Assembly: GCA_022747635.1 (NCBI GenBank)
Contig: JAKTNV010000001.1
Coordinates: 37,973,351-38,037,350, forward strand
Direction of reading: 5' to 3'
Source of the DNA: Hetaerina americana
Taxonomy: Eukaryota > Arthropoda > Insecta > Odonata > Calopterygidae
Length of the DNA: 64,000 nt
Part shown: positions 21,643-33,756 of the stretch, piece by piece
Layout of the letters: each line of letters opens with the position of its first letter
Position numbering within the stretch: position 1 is the stretch's first letter
Notes under the pieces: generated by a model
What the model was told of the DNA's origin: nothing
Databases searched by the model: none
The model's input: the letters and a program-made list of their open reading frames with translations, nothing else
Position numbers and translations under genes: made by a program

Positions 21643-21674
21643 GAGTATATATATATACACACATATATATATAT

Positions 21675-21725
<51 letters not shown>

Positions 21726-21746
21726 TATATATATACACATATATAG
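21643..21746. repeat. (TA)n/(CA)n microsatellite
   Basis: About 100 bp of TA runs punctuated by ACACACA. It borders the right end of the 456-bp array. Confidence 0.93.
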
Positions 21747-24700
21747 AATAGGCTCTCCGGGCTCAAGTCTCGAGGAGTAATAAAACTGCAAGAAATATTA
21801 CAGTGGAAATGTTATCGGGAGAACACCGTAAAGTGCAGCCAGGCAATAAAACATGTAGTTGCTGTCCATCCCATTTTTCCTCGCACCTGAAACTGACCTT
21901 AACCTATCCAGGTATCAGAGATACGGATCTATTCAAAGACGCATGAGATTCTTCTGCGAGGTCAGACCTCGCAAACATGATGTTATTCGAATCCCGTTGC
22001 TCGGGTTACTAAATCCCGTCATGGGCGGAAGAATAATCTCACACCAGTCTCTATGAATAAGGGTAAACCAAAGTATTGAGCTAAATTTTAAAAACTTCTC
22101 TTATCATACGAGAAGGTGGGAAATTAAGATCATGTGCTTTGAAATAAGTGTACAGGAGTTTCATAGGAGTTGCGACCAAAAAACCGTAGCCTTAGTAAGT
22201 CCAAAATGCATTCTTTTTCTCACGTTTATCAACTATTCGCAAACCTGGATGTTCGGTTACTCTGAAATCCGGACTTATTAGTCCTATTTAAAACAACCCA
22301 ATCTGTATCCAAATCATCAAAATTTAATGAATAACAAAATTTTTACAGATAAAAACAATGGCGAAAATAGCTTGTCATTAGGCGAGATTAGTCGTTGAAA
22401 ACTAATTAAATTACTTTTTCTGTGATAATCACAGCCACCCACACACGTTTAAAAGTCACAGGTAGAAATCCCTGAAGTGCTTTCCGGCCTGCTAAGAGGC
22501 TAAGAGGATATTTTACTAGAAGAGCACCTGAATAATTAGTGTTTTTTATTGACTCTATCAAATTCAGGAAAGAGATCGACGGACAGACACCACTCAACTC
22601 CAACAGACACTTAAGAAACTCGTTCCATTAGCTAATGTCTCGGACAAATGAAAAAAAATTGCTGTCTCCGACGAAACGCCGTTACACAGCAGAAAGGATA
22701 ACTGAACGTTCTAAGGACCATGGAAAATGGATTAATCGAAAATGTTGAACGCTAAGTCGCTGAAGGAAAGGAGAAGAGAAAAAGATCTACTTGTTTACTC
22801 CTGTGAACTTTTAAACCAATGACCATGCCACAGAGAAACCATTCGAGGAATGAACGAAAGTACGAGATGAACTGACATGCTCAACTTCAGCTAAGTTTCC
22901 GGTGTACATTCGACATACGCATCGTCGTACACTATCTACTCGTACCTTCTGGAACTTCAAAAATATTTTCCACGGTACTCAAAAATCCTGACACGAGAAA
23001 ACACGTAAACAATTCCAAGAACGAAAACAAGAGAATTAACTGCTGAAATGTGCCGTCTGGGTTCCACTACAGGAGAGCGTCTTCGGTCGAAAAGTTACTT
23101 TCAGTGAAACCGCAAAGGCTTCATTTATTCCTTAGCGTCAAAGGAAGACTGAGGAATGGAAATACTTCGGAATTCATTGACATTTTATCGACTCACTTAA
23201 AAGAAAATGACGCTTGTACATGATAACCGCTCGTAGCAAATCACACCGTTGAAGGGATGGGTGCGGTGTCGAGCCTTCCTCAACGGGAACTCGAGGAGTG
23301 GAAGCATTAGTCGGCTAAAGAGGTAGGATGTTGGAGAGACTCGGGCGATAATTTCCATTCACTGCAGATTGATTCAGAGACGGGGTTAAGATTCATGGAG
23401 CTGTCGTATAGAACGGACGTGAGCATGCGTTCGAAGTGCAAGCCCACCATCCCACTACCCAAGGGGCCCTTCCCCCCCTTCGCCTACACTAATGGCTCTT
23501 TCCATTCTTCGCGAGCGCTCTTTCGCGAGTTTCCTACCTCTCGGGCCGTGCAACTGACATCGACTGGGCGACGAAATTTATTCAAAGCATACGTGAGATG
23601 ACTATGAAGGCTTCATCATGGAGCCGATTGGGATGAGTAGCAGATTAGAAATAGAGAACGAATGAGTCAATAAGATTTCAGCCTTTCTGGATAAATACGT
23701 GTTTTACGACAAACATTAAGATACTACACTCCATCAGTGCCGAGGGAAACAACATTGAAATAAGATGGATGAGGTGAAGACATGGATTAGTAAGAGAAGG
23801 GTTTAAATGCGATTATTTTTTTATTTGAAAAATATTTCAATGCATGCCAATGCTCTGATATAACAAATTTATTGAAATAAAAAACCAATTCTAAATAATT
23901 TTCTCTTTAATATAAATTGTTTAATATGGTTAAGAATCATTCAAATTCGCTTTGAAAACTGATTACTTGGATATTTTATGTTATCCTCGATTAATTTTTA
24001 TTTCATGGCGTCATGAGAAACGACAATGTGAAATCTCTTTGGCGACTCTCATTCTGCCCAATGCCTTCTTCAAATACGTATATGAAGCCAATAAAGACTA
24101 CTATCATGACTATCTTTCAATAGATCCCCTGGCGAGATATTATGGAAAGCTTAAGCGCACAGTATCGTCAGCCACAGGAGCACTCGACATACAGGCTCTA
24201 TCGATCGTGAATTTTGGACCGAGATACCAGACTTTATTTTTTGTAAAAGTATGTATATATTTTTCAATTAAACAAGTTTATTTAAACAGAATATATCGTT
24301 ATTTTCCGGGGTCTTACGGCGAATTAATTATCTTTTTTACGAGTTCCCCTAAAAGAAAGAAAATTTAACGATGACAATCTGCATCTCACGACACGTCTTT
24401 ATTTTACGAACTTTGTGGAACGTTTTGAAAAATATAAGGATAAAATAAGTTTTCCTTGGCATGCACAAAATCTTGGAAACTTTTCGTCAGTCATAATTTT
24501 CTCTCAACACGAGGGGAGAAGAAAGAGACAAAGCAAGGACGCACGGCTAATGTAAAATCTTCCCCATTTCCATCTCTTAATATTTTCCGCTTCCCCGACT
24601 CTTCGAGGGATGGCGCCTCTGTCAACCGAGCCGATTTTCATAATGGGTTGGAGGGGCGGCCTCTGGACGATCCCAATTCTTGAAGAGAGTCGCCGCATTC

Positions 24701-25579
24701 AAGAGTCGCGTGAAATGGCTCGAATCATTAAAGAAGACGAAGTGGAGGACTGAACTGCATTGAGTCGTCGGTTTCGGAACGATGTACAAAACGCAGAGAG
24801 CAAGAATGATCAAACAGTTTTGATTATACAAGCATCTTCTTTAGTTCTTCCTCCTCTAAACTACCACGTGATTAGAAGTCTAAACCCAGAAATACAAAAT
24901 TTACTCCTGATTTCGGACTAATTGGGCCGGAGAATGTTTCCCTTTGACCAATCCTCAATAACAGGAAATAAGGTTGCAATGTTTTGCTTGGAATTGACTC
25001 CTCAGTTTTAAATCCAGAAATTTCTATTCAATTCATCATCAAACATTCTGTCAATGCATTCAATAATGAAGAAGAAGCATAGTAAAATTACAATCAATGC
25101 AATTTCACATGTCTGATAAAAGCCAGGAAAAATCTGTTGGCATGTGGATTCAGGTTTATTCCCATTCCTTAGAGTTAAGATGTTTGATCAAAATGAGATT
25201 TCGTTATACAAGGCATAGAGTCCAAGCAAATCACGAAAAAAAACAAAAGATACAGTGGTAGTCTTTTTAGAAATCGCTGATCAAGACGATCAGCAATTTG
25301 ATGACGGCGAGAAGGCTTTCTTTTACCGAGGCACGAGATTTGCTCAAAGTTTCCATGCATTGCAGCGTACTCATTCACCAGAGAAGTCACCTCATCCACT
25401 AATTTTTTTAATGGTGAAGTCTCGAAAGGAAGCGGACTTCGATACAGATAAATGCCTTAGTTGAGGCTTATAATAAAGGCGATAGACGGGATTAAGGGAG
25501 AGGGAACCCATTAGACCTTAACTCAGTCTTTTCAAATACCGATGTAAAAACATTTCTCACGTGGGTGCTAGATTGGTGC
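21747..25579. other. Unassigned intronic or intergenic DNA
   Basis: No exon of the laminin gene, RNA gene or recognised repeat was found on either strand. Open frames are short and lack family motifs. One plus-strand frame of 138 codons (23952-24368) shows no recognisable domain and is probably chance. Confidence 0.5.
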
Positions 25580-25765
25580 CGACCCCGGTGGCGGCGGGGT
25601 AACGTCTTCGTCTGCCATTCCAAGGGTCGCGGGTTCGATTCCCGCCTGGGTGAGTTTTCCTCCACCTAGGGCTTGGGTGACTATTGTTATCGTTGTTAAT
25701 AGTTCGATGTAAAGGCCAAAATGTGCTGTTTTCGGACTCATACTGAATAAATAAAATAAATAAAT
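25580..25765 (+). mobile_element. SINE family 2, copy 2
   Basis: Head CCCCGGTGGCGGCGGGGTAA with B-box GGTTCGATTCC, then CCTCCACCTAGGGCTTGGGT, the body word GGCCAAAATGTGCTGTTTTC and a TAAA-rich tail (AATAAATAAAATAAATAAAT). It matches the minus-strand copy at 12671-12860 block by block. It has the best preserved Pol III promoter of the three copies. Confidence 0.85.
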
Positions 25766-26269
25766 ATTCTAGGGAAGTGTTTTTATAATAAGAATATCAC
25801 TTACTCGCAACGCCCTCCCTCCCTAAGACTATTTGAGATGATTGATTCCTTGATAAAGACTTCCGGGGTCGCATCCGAATTTTTGGCTAGAAAAGTCCAA
25901 GGCCGAAAAAATTTCATGTTAAATCTTTTCTCATACATAAAACAAAAATGATGCATGTTTTGAAAATTAATTTTGGGGGCGATTTTCAAGTTGGGAATGG
26001 AAGGGTAAGATAAAAAAAATGTAATTCTCAAAATATACTAATTCTGCGAAGCAACTGGGTGCCATGCGGCTATATCGAAGTGTTGTTGCCTGCTATGTAT
26101 TTCGAGTCTGAAAATAATTTTTTAGGTGAAGCTGCACTGTTGTATACAAAGATAGGCTCTCTATTCCATCTTAGTAACGTCTCCGAGTGCGAATAAATTG
26201 GAATATTAATAAGTGCAAACGAGGTCCGCACAAAGCTAATATACCACAGGAGTAAGTTTGATGTGTCGA

Positions 26270-26860
26270 TTTACTGATGTTTTGAAATATCGCTGAGAGT
26301 TCACTAAAATTCGAGAGATTAAGTGTGGGACAGATAGATCTAAAATTAAAAAGTAAAAGATAAATGTTGTTTTACGCTGGTCAGGCCTCATGTAGAATAT
26401 GCTGCAAGTACATGCGATCCTCGTGAAGTTGATTTCCTAATCGTGATTGATTTCCTAATTGGTTCACGTGCCGCGCAGAGGAGCTAGATTTGTAAAACGT
26501 TGTTATGATAAGCTTAGTAGCACATCCAAAATATTAGAGAAGCTAGGCTGGGAATCACTCACAGAGCGAAGGTTAAATTACAGATTAAATCTCTTGCATA
26601 AATTGGAAGGATGTCTCCTTAGCAGTGCCGTTGAAAATGTATTATTACCCCCATCACACTACGGTAGGAGAGATCATGTCAATAAAATTAGAGAGATCAA
26701 GCGTGGAGAAAAGATAGGTTTTAGATGCCATTGTTTCCTAAAACGATAAATGATCAGAATAGCATTTTCCGGTCGCCGTAGGGGTACGAGTATTTGGGTC
26801 AAAATCAGTCTTGTATCCCCTGCCACACACCCCAGCAGTGGCTTGCAGGCTGCTATGTAA
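26270..26860 (+). pseudogene. CR1/L2-like LINE 3' end with ORF2 C-terminus
   Basis: The plus-strand translation includes TLVRPHVEYAASTCDPREVD (26375-26435), then after a short internal duplication of GATTGATTTCCTAAT the frame 26459-26749 with RRGARFVKRCYDKLSS, LGWESLTERRLNYRLNLLHK and DHVNKIREIKRG. This is the conserved tail of arthropod CR1/L2-like LINE reverse transcriptases: L-V-R-P-x-x-E-Y-A, A-R-F-V-x-x-x-Y, L-G-W-x-S-L. The 3' UTR holds CCCCTGCCACACACC. It is 5'-truncated, as usual for LINE copies. Confidence 0.83.
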
Positions 26861-28440
26861 AAAAATAACAAAAACAAATAAAAATTTAAGATCTCTGAAT
26901 TAGCAGACCATTGTGTTTTTTATCAAGCTAACCGGACCGGCATGTGAAAGCATGAAGTAGCTACTGGAAAAATGTGGCTTAATCCAGGGGTAAATCTATC
27001 TGAATTTATTTATCTACATTTAGACGAAATCGAAGAGTATTATGCGCATAAATTTAGGTATTTATTGGTTTTTGTTCGATTATGTTCCTCTTTTCACTGA
27101 ATACTGTGGTTACTTTTTCAGAAAATTGAGTAAATGTGTGCTGAAATTTTATTAAGTTTCTGGACTCCATATATGTACAAACATAATTAGGTTCTGGATG
27201 CGTCAAAACGACGGTGCTTTACAGTCGTAAAATTCCCTCGTGTCTTCCGACAAGTGACGCCACTTCAAATCATTTTTCCGGTCGCCACTTTTACCGGCAA
27301 ACGGGTCGCCTATCGAGAGACATCGCCCGCCCTCCCCCCTCCCAGGCTTCGCCGCCTCCCCATCATCCTTTCGTCACGGCCGTCTACCAGCTCATAAGCG
27401 TGATTCTCAACCAAGAATGAAAAAAGACGCCAGTATTCAAGAAAGGTTACACCCATTCACCAAGCGTCCTCAAAAAATGCCATATTCGAATGCATAATTT
27501 CCAAACTGGATGTCGCGACACTATGGAGACGCTTACAGGCATTTCGGGGACCCGCGAACTCACCGGCTTCCAACAAGAAAAAATGAAAAACTTTGAAATA
27601 TGATAATATTCAGGGAGAGGACTAAATTTCACCCATAATATTTCCGATGCACTATTTGACCATATTTATACTTGATATACGTACTTTCTCTCTATTTCCT
27701 AGGTGGCTATTGGGAGAGAGTGTCTGGATTTCTGAAAGCCACTATCTGTCACTATGGGAAAACTTTGAAAATATATTTCCTTGGGACCAAATGTTTTTGA
27801 ACGGAGAAATAGAATTGGGTAAAAATTAATATTCATGGAAATATAATGGATTGATCCTTCAGAACTGTGGTGCTATACTGACTTAATACAATAATGAGTG
27901 TTATACTTGTCCATAAATGTACGAATTATGACATCACACGAATTTGTACATACATGTATATGTGTTGACAGGTATAGTGGCAAATAAAAGTCCTAATTCA
28001 GGCAAAATTGAAACTAGCGGGTGCCTACTTCCAATTAATCCCCAAGTACATAAGAGAGGCAACGCGCAAGCCCGTAAGAACGCGTAATTTATTCATGAAA
28101 AAGGCGCGATCACAACTTATTCAACGAATTAATAAGCCTAATATCGAACTGGTTTCCAAAGTGACGAAGACACGTTTACTTCTTCACACGGCAGAAGAAT
28201 AGATAAATAATTAATATCTGAGCAGCTGTAAAGGGTGTCAAATGTATGAAGTGACGACACGATCCTGCTAATGGAGGCGAGGCATGACTCTCAAAAGTAT
28301 TAATCCAGAATTTCTAATAAATCCGATTCCAAAACTTTTCGATCAATCATAATCGAGCGAATTGGAGTCGATTTTGGATATTTCTGTGCATAAATGGCTG
28401 TTATTCACCGCATGACAAAGTTGAGAAGGCGTTTTTTATT
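26861..28440. other. Unassigned DNA
   Basis: No recognised gene, RNA or repeat. A moderately GC-rich patch lies at 27290-27400. Confidence 0.5.
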
Positions 28441-28486
28441 AATTACTTGGATGGGTGAACGCCTGGGAACACCGGGTGCCGTTGGC
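28441..28486 (+). rRNA. 5S rRNA 3' end fragment (pseudogene) directly upstream of a SINE
   Basis: Reads as the last 46 or so bases of 5S rRNA: ACTTGGATGGGTGAACGCC, then TGGGAACACCGGGTGCCG and TTGGC. This includes the C-box region of the internal promoter (GGATGGGTGAACGCCTGG); the 5' two thirds of 5S (A box, intermediate element) are absent. It ends 14 bases before the tRNA-like head of SINE family 2 copy 3. Either a 5S-tRNA composite SINE or a chance fusion during reverse transcription. Confidence 0.8.
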
Positions 28487-28500
28487 ACGACATTTGGCCT

Positions 28501-28685
28501 GCCCCGGTGGCGGCGGGGTAGCGTCCTTGTCCACCAATCCAAGGGTCGTGGGTTCGATATCCGCCTGGGTGGGTTTTTCTCCACCTAAGGTGTCCATAAT
28601 CGTTTTCCTTGTTATCACTGTTAATAATCCGATGCACAAGGCCAAAAAGTACTGTTTTCCGACAAAAGCTAGATAAATGAATAAA
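28501..28685 (+). mobile_element. SINE family 2, copy 3
   Basis: Begins GCCCCGGTGGCGGCGGGGTA, B-box degraded to GGTTCGATATCC, body GGCCAAAAAGTACTGTTTTC, tail AGATAAATGAATAAA. It is more diverged than copy 2 and preceded by a 5S rRNA fragment that the other two copies lack. Confidence 0.84.
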
Positions 28686-29870
28686 GGAAACGAATGGGTC
28701 GAACATTTATGAAATAGAGGCCCAGACAATAATGTTACTGGTGAAAGAAACATTTATGCTGGAAATATGGCAAATTCGAACGACCCACATGTGAGATTCG
28801 ACAATATTTAGAACAATTAATAAAAATCAAATGTTTCAATTGCACGTCGTGGAGGGCCCCGGGCGAAACCCATTTATTCAGCATGGAGAAAATCGAAATG
28901 CATGAGGAATAAATTAATGGTTTGGCTGTCATTGTTTCCCCGCCGTCGAAAACTTGTTCCAAAATGATTCGGAATGAATAGATGCGGACGTACCCCATTG
29001 GGCCTTCCAAATAATTTATTTCGGTTGTCTACTAGAGTTATCTCTGACTCATAAATTTCGCGGTGATTCTCGGCACTTGCCCATAGCCCGCGGAGCTACC
29101 GCAGTATCCTTCGATGGCCTCCACTGGCCTCCAGCGGAACTTTCGTACACGAAGGGAAATCAATAGCGCACGAGCGTGATCTCATCAGCAGAGCCAATTC
29201 TCATACAAATGTATTCAACCTCCCGAATGCCAAGGGGGAAACAATTTACTTTCACATCTCTGCTTTGCGACTATCAGAATTTGCGAAGGGGAAATAAATT
29301 CAATACATATTACCCGAGCTGATTATCATATGCAAAACGAGAGAAATACACTCCACATTCAAAGATGCTTATCGATAGCATTCTCTCTCTCCTCCACTTC
29401 TACTCCATTTTCTCTTATTCGAGCATAGAACGATCCCCGCATTCTCGTGAAGATATATCAAACAATTTATTCTCAAAAGCGTTCTCTCAAAAACGAAGAG
29501 AACCAAATATCACGTAAGTCAATGATGTCAAACGACGGAACCTAATTAAGAAACGCATGCATCGTTAGCAGGATTAACTCATGTCCTAACCTCATGGTCT
29601 GTAAGAATGAGGGACTTATGGCACTCTCCACATTTTTTTCTCACACATTTTCAAAATAATCCTCCCAAGAATCTTGCCCACCTCCTTAGCCTTTCTCATA
29701 CTAAGTGATATTCCACATTCATATCATTACTATTGCACCGCACGTTAGGCATAAGGGTACCGCAAGAGATAATGACGCTCGCTCTAAGCCATCTAACCCA
29801 GAAGTGAAGAATTTGCGATAATTCGCCGACTGACTAAATTCTGCTCAAACAATTAAATTTCATGAATTGT
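28686..29870. other. Unassigned DNA
   Basis: No gene or repeat recognised on either strand. Confidence 0.5.
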
Positions 29871-29879
29871 ACATGGTAT

Positions 29880-30470
29880 ATGAACTTCTTGATACTTCTG
29901 GAGTTAGGTTGGGAATCATTAGAACAAAGACGATTTAATGCTAGGTTGAATTTATTGAATAAATTCAGTTGTAGCTTTTAGGGGAGGTGACAGCCGAGGT
30001 CATTTGCGCCATTAGGGAAGGACAGGAAAGGATGAAGGGTGGAGAGAAACCCGGCGTCGGCATTAGACTACTCTTAACGAAAGGCGCCAAGGGGTCCGCA
30101 GATTATTGTCCCATCCGACAGACGGCGTACTCACTCAAAGTGCCCCCCACAAAGCACCTCAAGTAGGGATCGAGATACCTCTGAAAAATATCTATTTCCG
30201 CCGGGATTCGAACCCGTACCATCTGGGTGGGAAGCGAGTACGTTAGCCACCGCACCATTCCGATCCCTAAATAAATTCAGAGCCGCTTGTTTCAGCGCTA
30301 AGGTCTCGTCAAGTATTTGCAATCCAATACACATTGGTCGCTTGGATCATAAATATAAAATTCGAGGAATAGAAGCCGGACTAGCATACTAAAGGAATTC
30401 TTCTTCACAAGGACAATACGGGATAGTAGCTGTAGGGTTGGAGATGGCAAAAGTCCCACTTACCGCCCAC
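29880..30470 (+). pseudogene. CR1/L2-like LINE C-terminal relic, split by a SINE
   Basis: The plus-strand frame LGWESLEQRRFNARLNLLNKF stops being LINE at 29968 and resumes after the SINE at 30270 as RACFSAKVSSSI, followed by DHKYKIRGIEAG. It aligns with the same segments of the copy at 26459-26749. Removing the SINE and one copy of its 11-bp duplication restores the original order. Dead fragment. Confidence 0.78.
29969..30269 (-). mobile_element. SINE family 1, copy 2, nested in a LINE relic
   Basis: Minus strand, about 300 bp. The head begins near 30267 with GGGATCGGAATGGTGCGG, A-box region TGGCTAACGTACTCGC, perfect B-box GGTTCGAATCCC. The body contains GACCCCTTGGCGCC and GGGTTTCTCTCCACCC; the tail is GGCGCAAATGACCTCGGC. 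Perfect 11-bp target duplication AATAAATTCAG at 29958-29968 and 30270-30280. Better preserved than copy 1. Confidence 0.92.
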
Positions 30471-33149
30471 AGCGTCTAGGGAATAATTAGTTTTTCTTAA
30501 ATACATGCATTTTGACTAATTTCTTATGTTTTGTTGGCAAACCCCTTCCCGCATGACTGCATGGGACTGACATATAATCTTTGTAGTGCATGTCACAACA
30601 TTCCCTACCCTTTTTCGTTGCGTTTTCCAGCTCCCCCTTTCATCCCTCGTCCCTCTCTGTTGGGGGGATGTCTCACGCCATCCGCTGCCAATAGCGGGAG
30701 TCACATTTCCTACTTGTGAATTTAGGATCGGGGACTATGAGTTGTATGTCCATGAATTAATAGTACTTCTCCCTTCTTACTTTCCAGCTGTGCATGACCT
30801 GTCTTGGTATTGCGGAGGTCTATCGTAAAACTGGTTTTGGGCCTTTTGCATGCCCTCTTTTCGCATACCAAAGAATTATTTTATTGGGTGAAATTAACGC
30901 TTGTTTTGAACTAGGTTTTCACCAGTATGGACATAAATACGCAAGTTTTTTCGAGGTTTTTAGTGATTTTTTGTTCCCTGTTTCCTTTTCCCTTCATCTC
31001 CCATATTATCCCTTACCCATTCCACTTGATGTTTGAACCCCCTGCCACACACCTTTTTGGTGGATAACGGGGTGTTAACGAAGATATAGTCGTATGAACT
31101 AATATATGCTGTACATGTAGCCATATATTTCTTAAAATGGAATTGTTGTTCAGTATTTTTATTGATAAAAGATTTGCAGGGAGAATAATTGCATTTATGC
31201 GACAAACGTTTAGCTTCCAACCCCTCTGTGGGTTTCCGAAGACAAACACATTTCATTTATCCATAAAACCATTACAAGATATTGCCAACTCACTCGAAAA
31301 TTAAACACGACCTCATTCGACAAATATTTCTACATAATGTACTCCATCAATTAGGGTGCGAACAACATTTCAGTGAGGGACATCTGAGATACCTACACAC
31401 CTAACGTAGAGTTTTCATTTCTGGTATCGCTCCGGCTGCCTGGTGAATATACCATTCCCAATTTTGTTCCCAACACCACAGAGAGATGGGGCCATTAATA
31501 TTCAGAAAACGGATCCAAAACTACGGATAAGACGCCGAAAAACAGCTGGAGGCAACTCGCTGCGTGGAGACGTTCGTTACCAGCCATCTAATACGCTCGC
31601 ATTGGTATAAGGTGTCTTCCGAACACGGGGGAGAGCGGCTCTTCATCCCGGAATAGCCGAGACGAAAGGGGGACATGTGCGCCGCCCGAGTGATTAGGCA
31701 CCCAAGTGTCTACGGGAGGAACACCCACGTCTCGAGGCCGCGATGGCCATGAGGAGATGGCCGCGATTTCCTCGCGTTTGGGAAAGGGGGGGGGGCGTGT
31801 AGTCCGACGAAATTTAAAGATCTTGGCTCATTCTCGGAAGACTTGTAATTTCTGACAGCTTGATATCGAAAAATTAACACGATGAAAAATTTACGCATCC
31901 ATCTATCATCATCAGTGTCAATCCTGGGAATAATTCAACAGAGTTGCCTATTAATTTTGCGAGATACCAGAAACGGTAGGCCCAACCTCAAGCACAACGG
32001 CAGTTGGTTTTCGTACCTAGATTAAAATATTGTGTAATGAGACAAATAGGATTGGAAGCTAGCTGCAATAAGAGTACATCATCATCAATCCTTTGATCAA
32101 AGCTGATGACGCCATTATTAATGATTAACCGCTTCTCGCATCCAACGAGCTCTTGTCGTGTTAATATTTATTCACTTTAATGCCTTCGTTAAGTATTTCG
32201 AGTATTATACCCCAGGCTCTAATTGATTTTCGTAAAATTGCCTTTTCACCACTATTTTCAACAGTCCATAGCTCCAGAGGATATAATTGTGTGTGGTCAG
32301 GGGCGAATATGAAAAATTTGCGTGCAAAATATGTTCGGTGACTTCTGGAATATTAAGCTGCCTCCTCAACACACGTCTCTTTCGCGAAAGTTGATCCTCA
32401 GAGTGGGCCAAGTCAAATGTTTACAACAAGGAAACGAAAATCCACATACATTTTATACGGGTATTTATTTACCACAGTTGAGACAAATAGTGCCAAAAAT
32501 TGACAATTATCTTTAATTTATGTAATGCTAACACTAATTTTGCAATTGGAAGCCCTCAGGAAATGACCAACTTAATGGCAAGAACATAAGGGCCTGCGCA
32601 AAAACCGATGCATTCAATCAGAAAATGGTTAAGGATACCTCGATGGTTTCTGCTCGTTTTTCGAGAGAATAATTTCTTAAACGTTTTCTAATAAATAAAA
32701 GCTACTGAGCAAATAAACAATTATATTAACTGTTACAGTCTCATGGTGAGGTGTCACCATGCTTATCATTAATTGATAGGCCAAACATTTGATTGCTTGA
32801 TGGGTTAGAGTAGTGGTTCAATTCATGACGGGGGGGGGACATAACATCAAGATAAAAGAATGTGGTTAACGATACTATTGAATATTCCATTTGGCAGCTG
32901 TTCCTAAACTGTTTGTCAAGACACAATGGAAGGCGTGGAATTCCGTCGGGGGAGGCGTCAACAAAATGATCATAAGAGAAGTTAAAATTAGAATTTTTGA
33001 ATTATTAAATGACAATTCATACGACACACTGAGCGAGTGAATTGTTTGGGGCTATTCCATTCATCAATGAAAGAAACTAATTCAAGAGTAAAATTCAATA
33101 ATTTTAAAATTATTATTATTTTTTACCCCTCCTGTGGACTACAGCCTTG
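30471..33149. other. Unassigned DNA
   Basis: No host gene seen. The words CCCCTGCCACACACC and GGTGGATAACGGGG near 31040-31080 resemble the 3' UTR of the CR1/L2-like family (compare 26815-26850), so a LINE tail may end there. Short poly-G runs occur at 31787-31795 and 32830-32838. Confidence 0.45.
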
Positions 33150-33360
33150 ACGTGGTGGAAGGGCTTGTATGTTCCGATGGCCAAGATGGAGGGGGGAATA
33201 TTAGGCAAACGAGGATGGGGCAGGAATGCGATAGCGATGTTTGGACGGGTTGAAGGGAGAAAGGAATTATACAGAGATGAAGAGGGGCTTGTTTTGGAGT
33301 AGGATGTTGGGTTATGTTTTGTTAGGAGAGACAAGAGAATTATTTGGTAGTTTGTGTCCA
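33150..33360 (+). mobile_element. RTE-like LINE 3' fragment
   Basis: The plus strand matches the 3' coding end and UTR of the element at 19565-20033: GGAATATTAGGCAAACGAGG codes for GKRG as in the other copy (EKRGRGRN), followed by CTTGTTTTGGAGTAGGATG and GTTAGGAGAGACAA. About 200 bp, no intact frame. Confidence 0.75.
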
Positions 33361-33756
33361 TCCAAAACCTACCTAGATTACCTATAATAATAATTACTTC
33401 TTACAGTTGTTTCTCTTGAATATAGATTTTAATTATTTCAAATTTCGCGATTCTTATGTTCTTTCAGTTAGCTAACGGTGAGAGCTTGGGGTGGCGCAAC
33501 AATTTCTTTCATGATCATGCGAGGCGGCAGTCAAAACGGACACTCATGCCACAGGACAAAAAAGACCATTCCCTGCTAGTATCCTCTTCAAATTTTAAAT
33601 TTCAATCAAAGGAGAACTTTTCGTTCGCTAAATCGTCCTGCCTCTCTTCCCCACAAATCACATGGAATTTCGTCGAGTTTATTTAGCAACAAATACGCAT
33701 GCATCACCGACACATTTGCCCATAAATTTACGGCTTCCTCAATGGTGCCCAAAATA

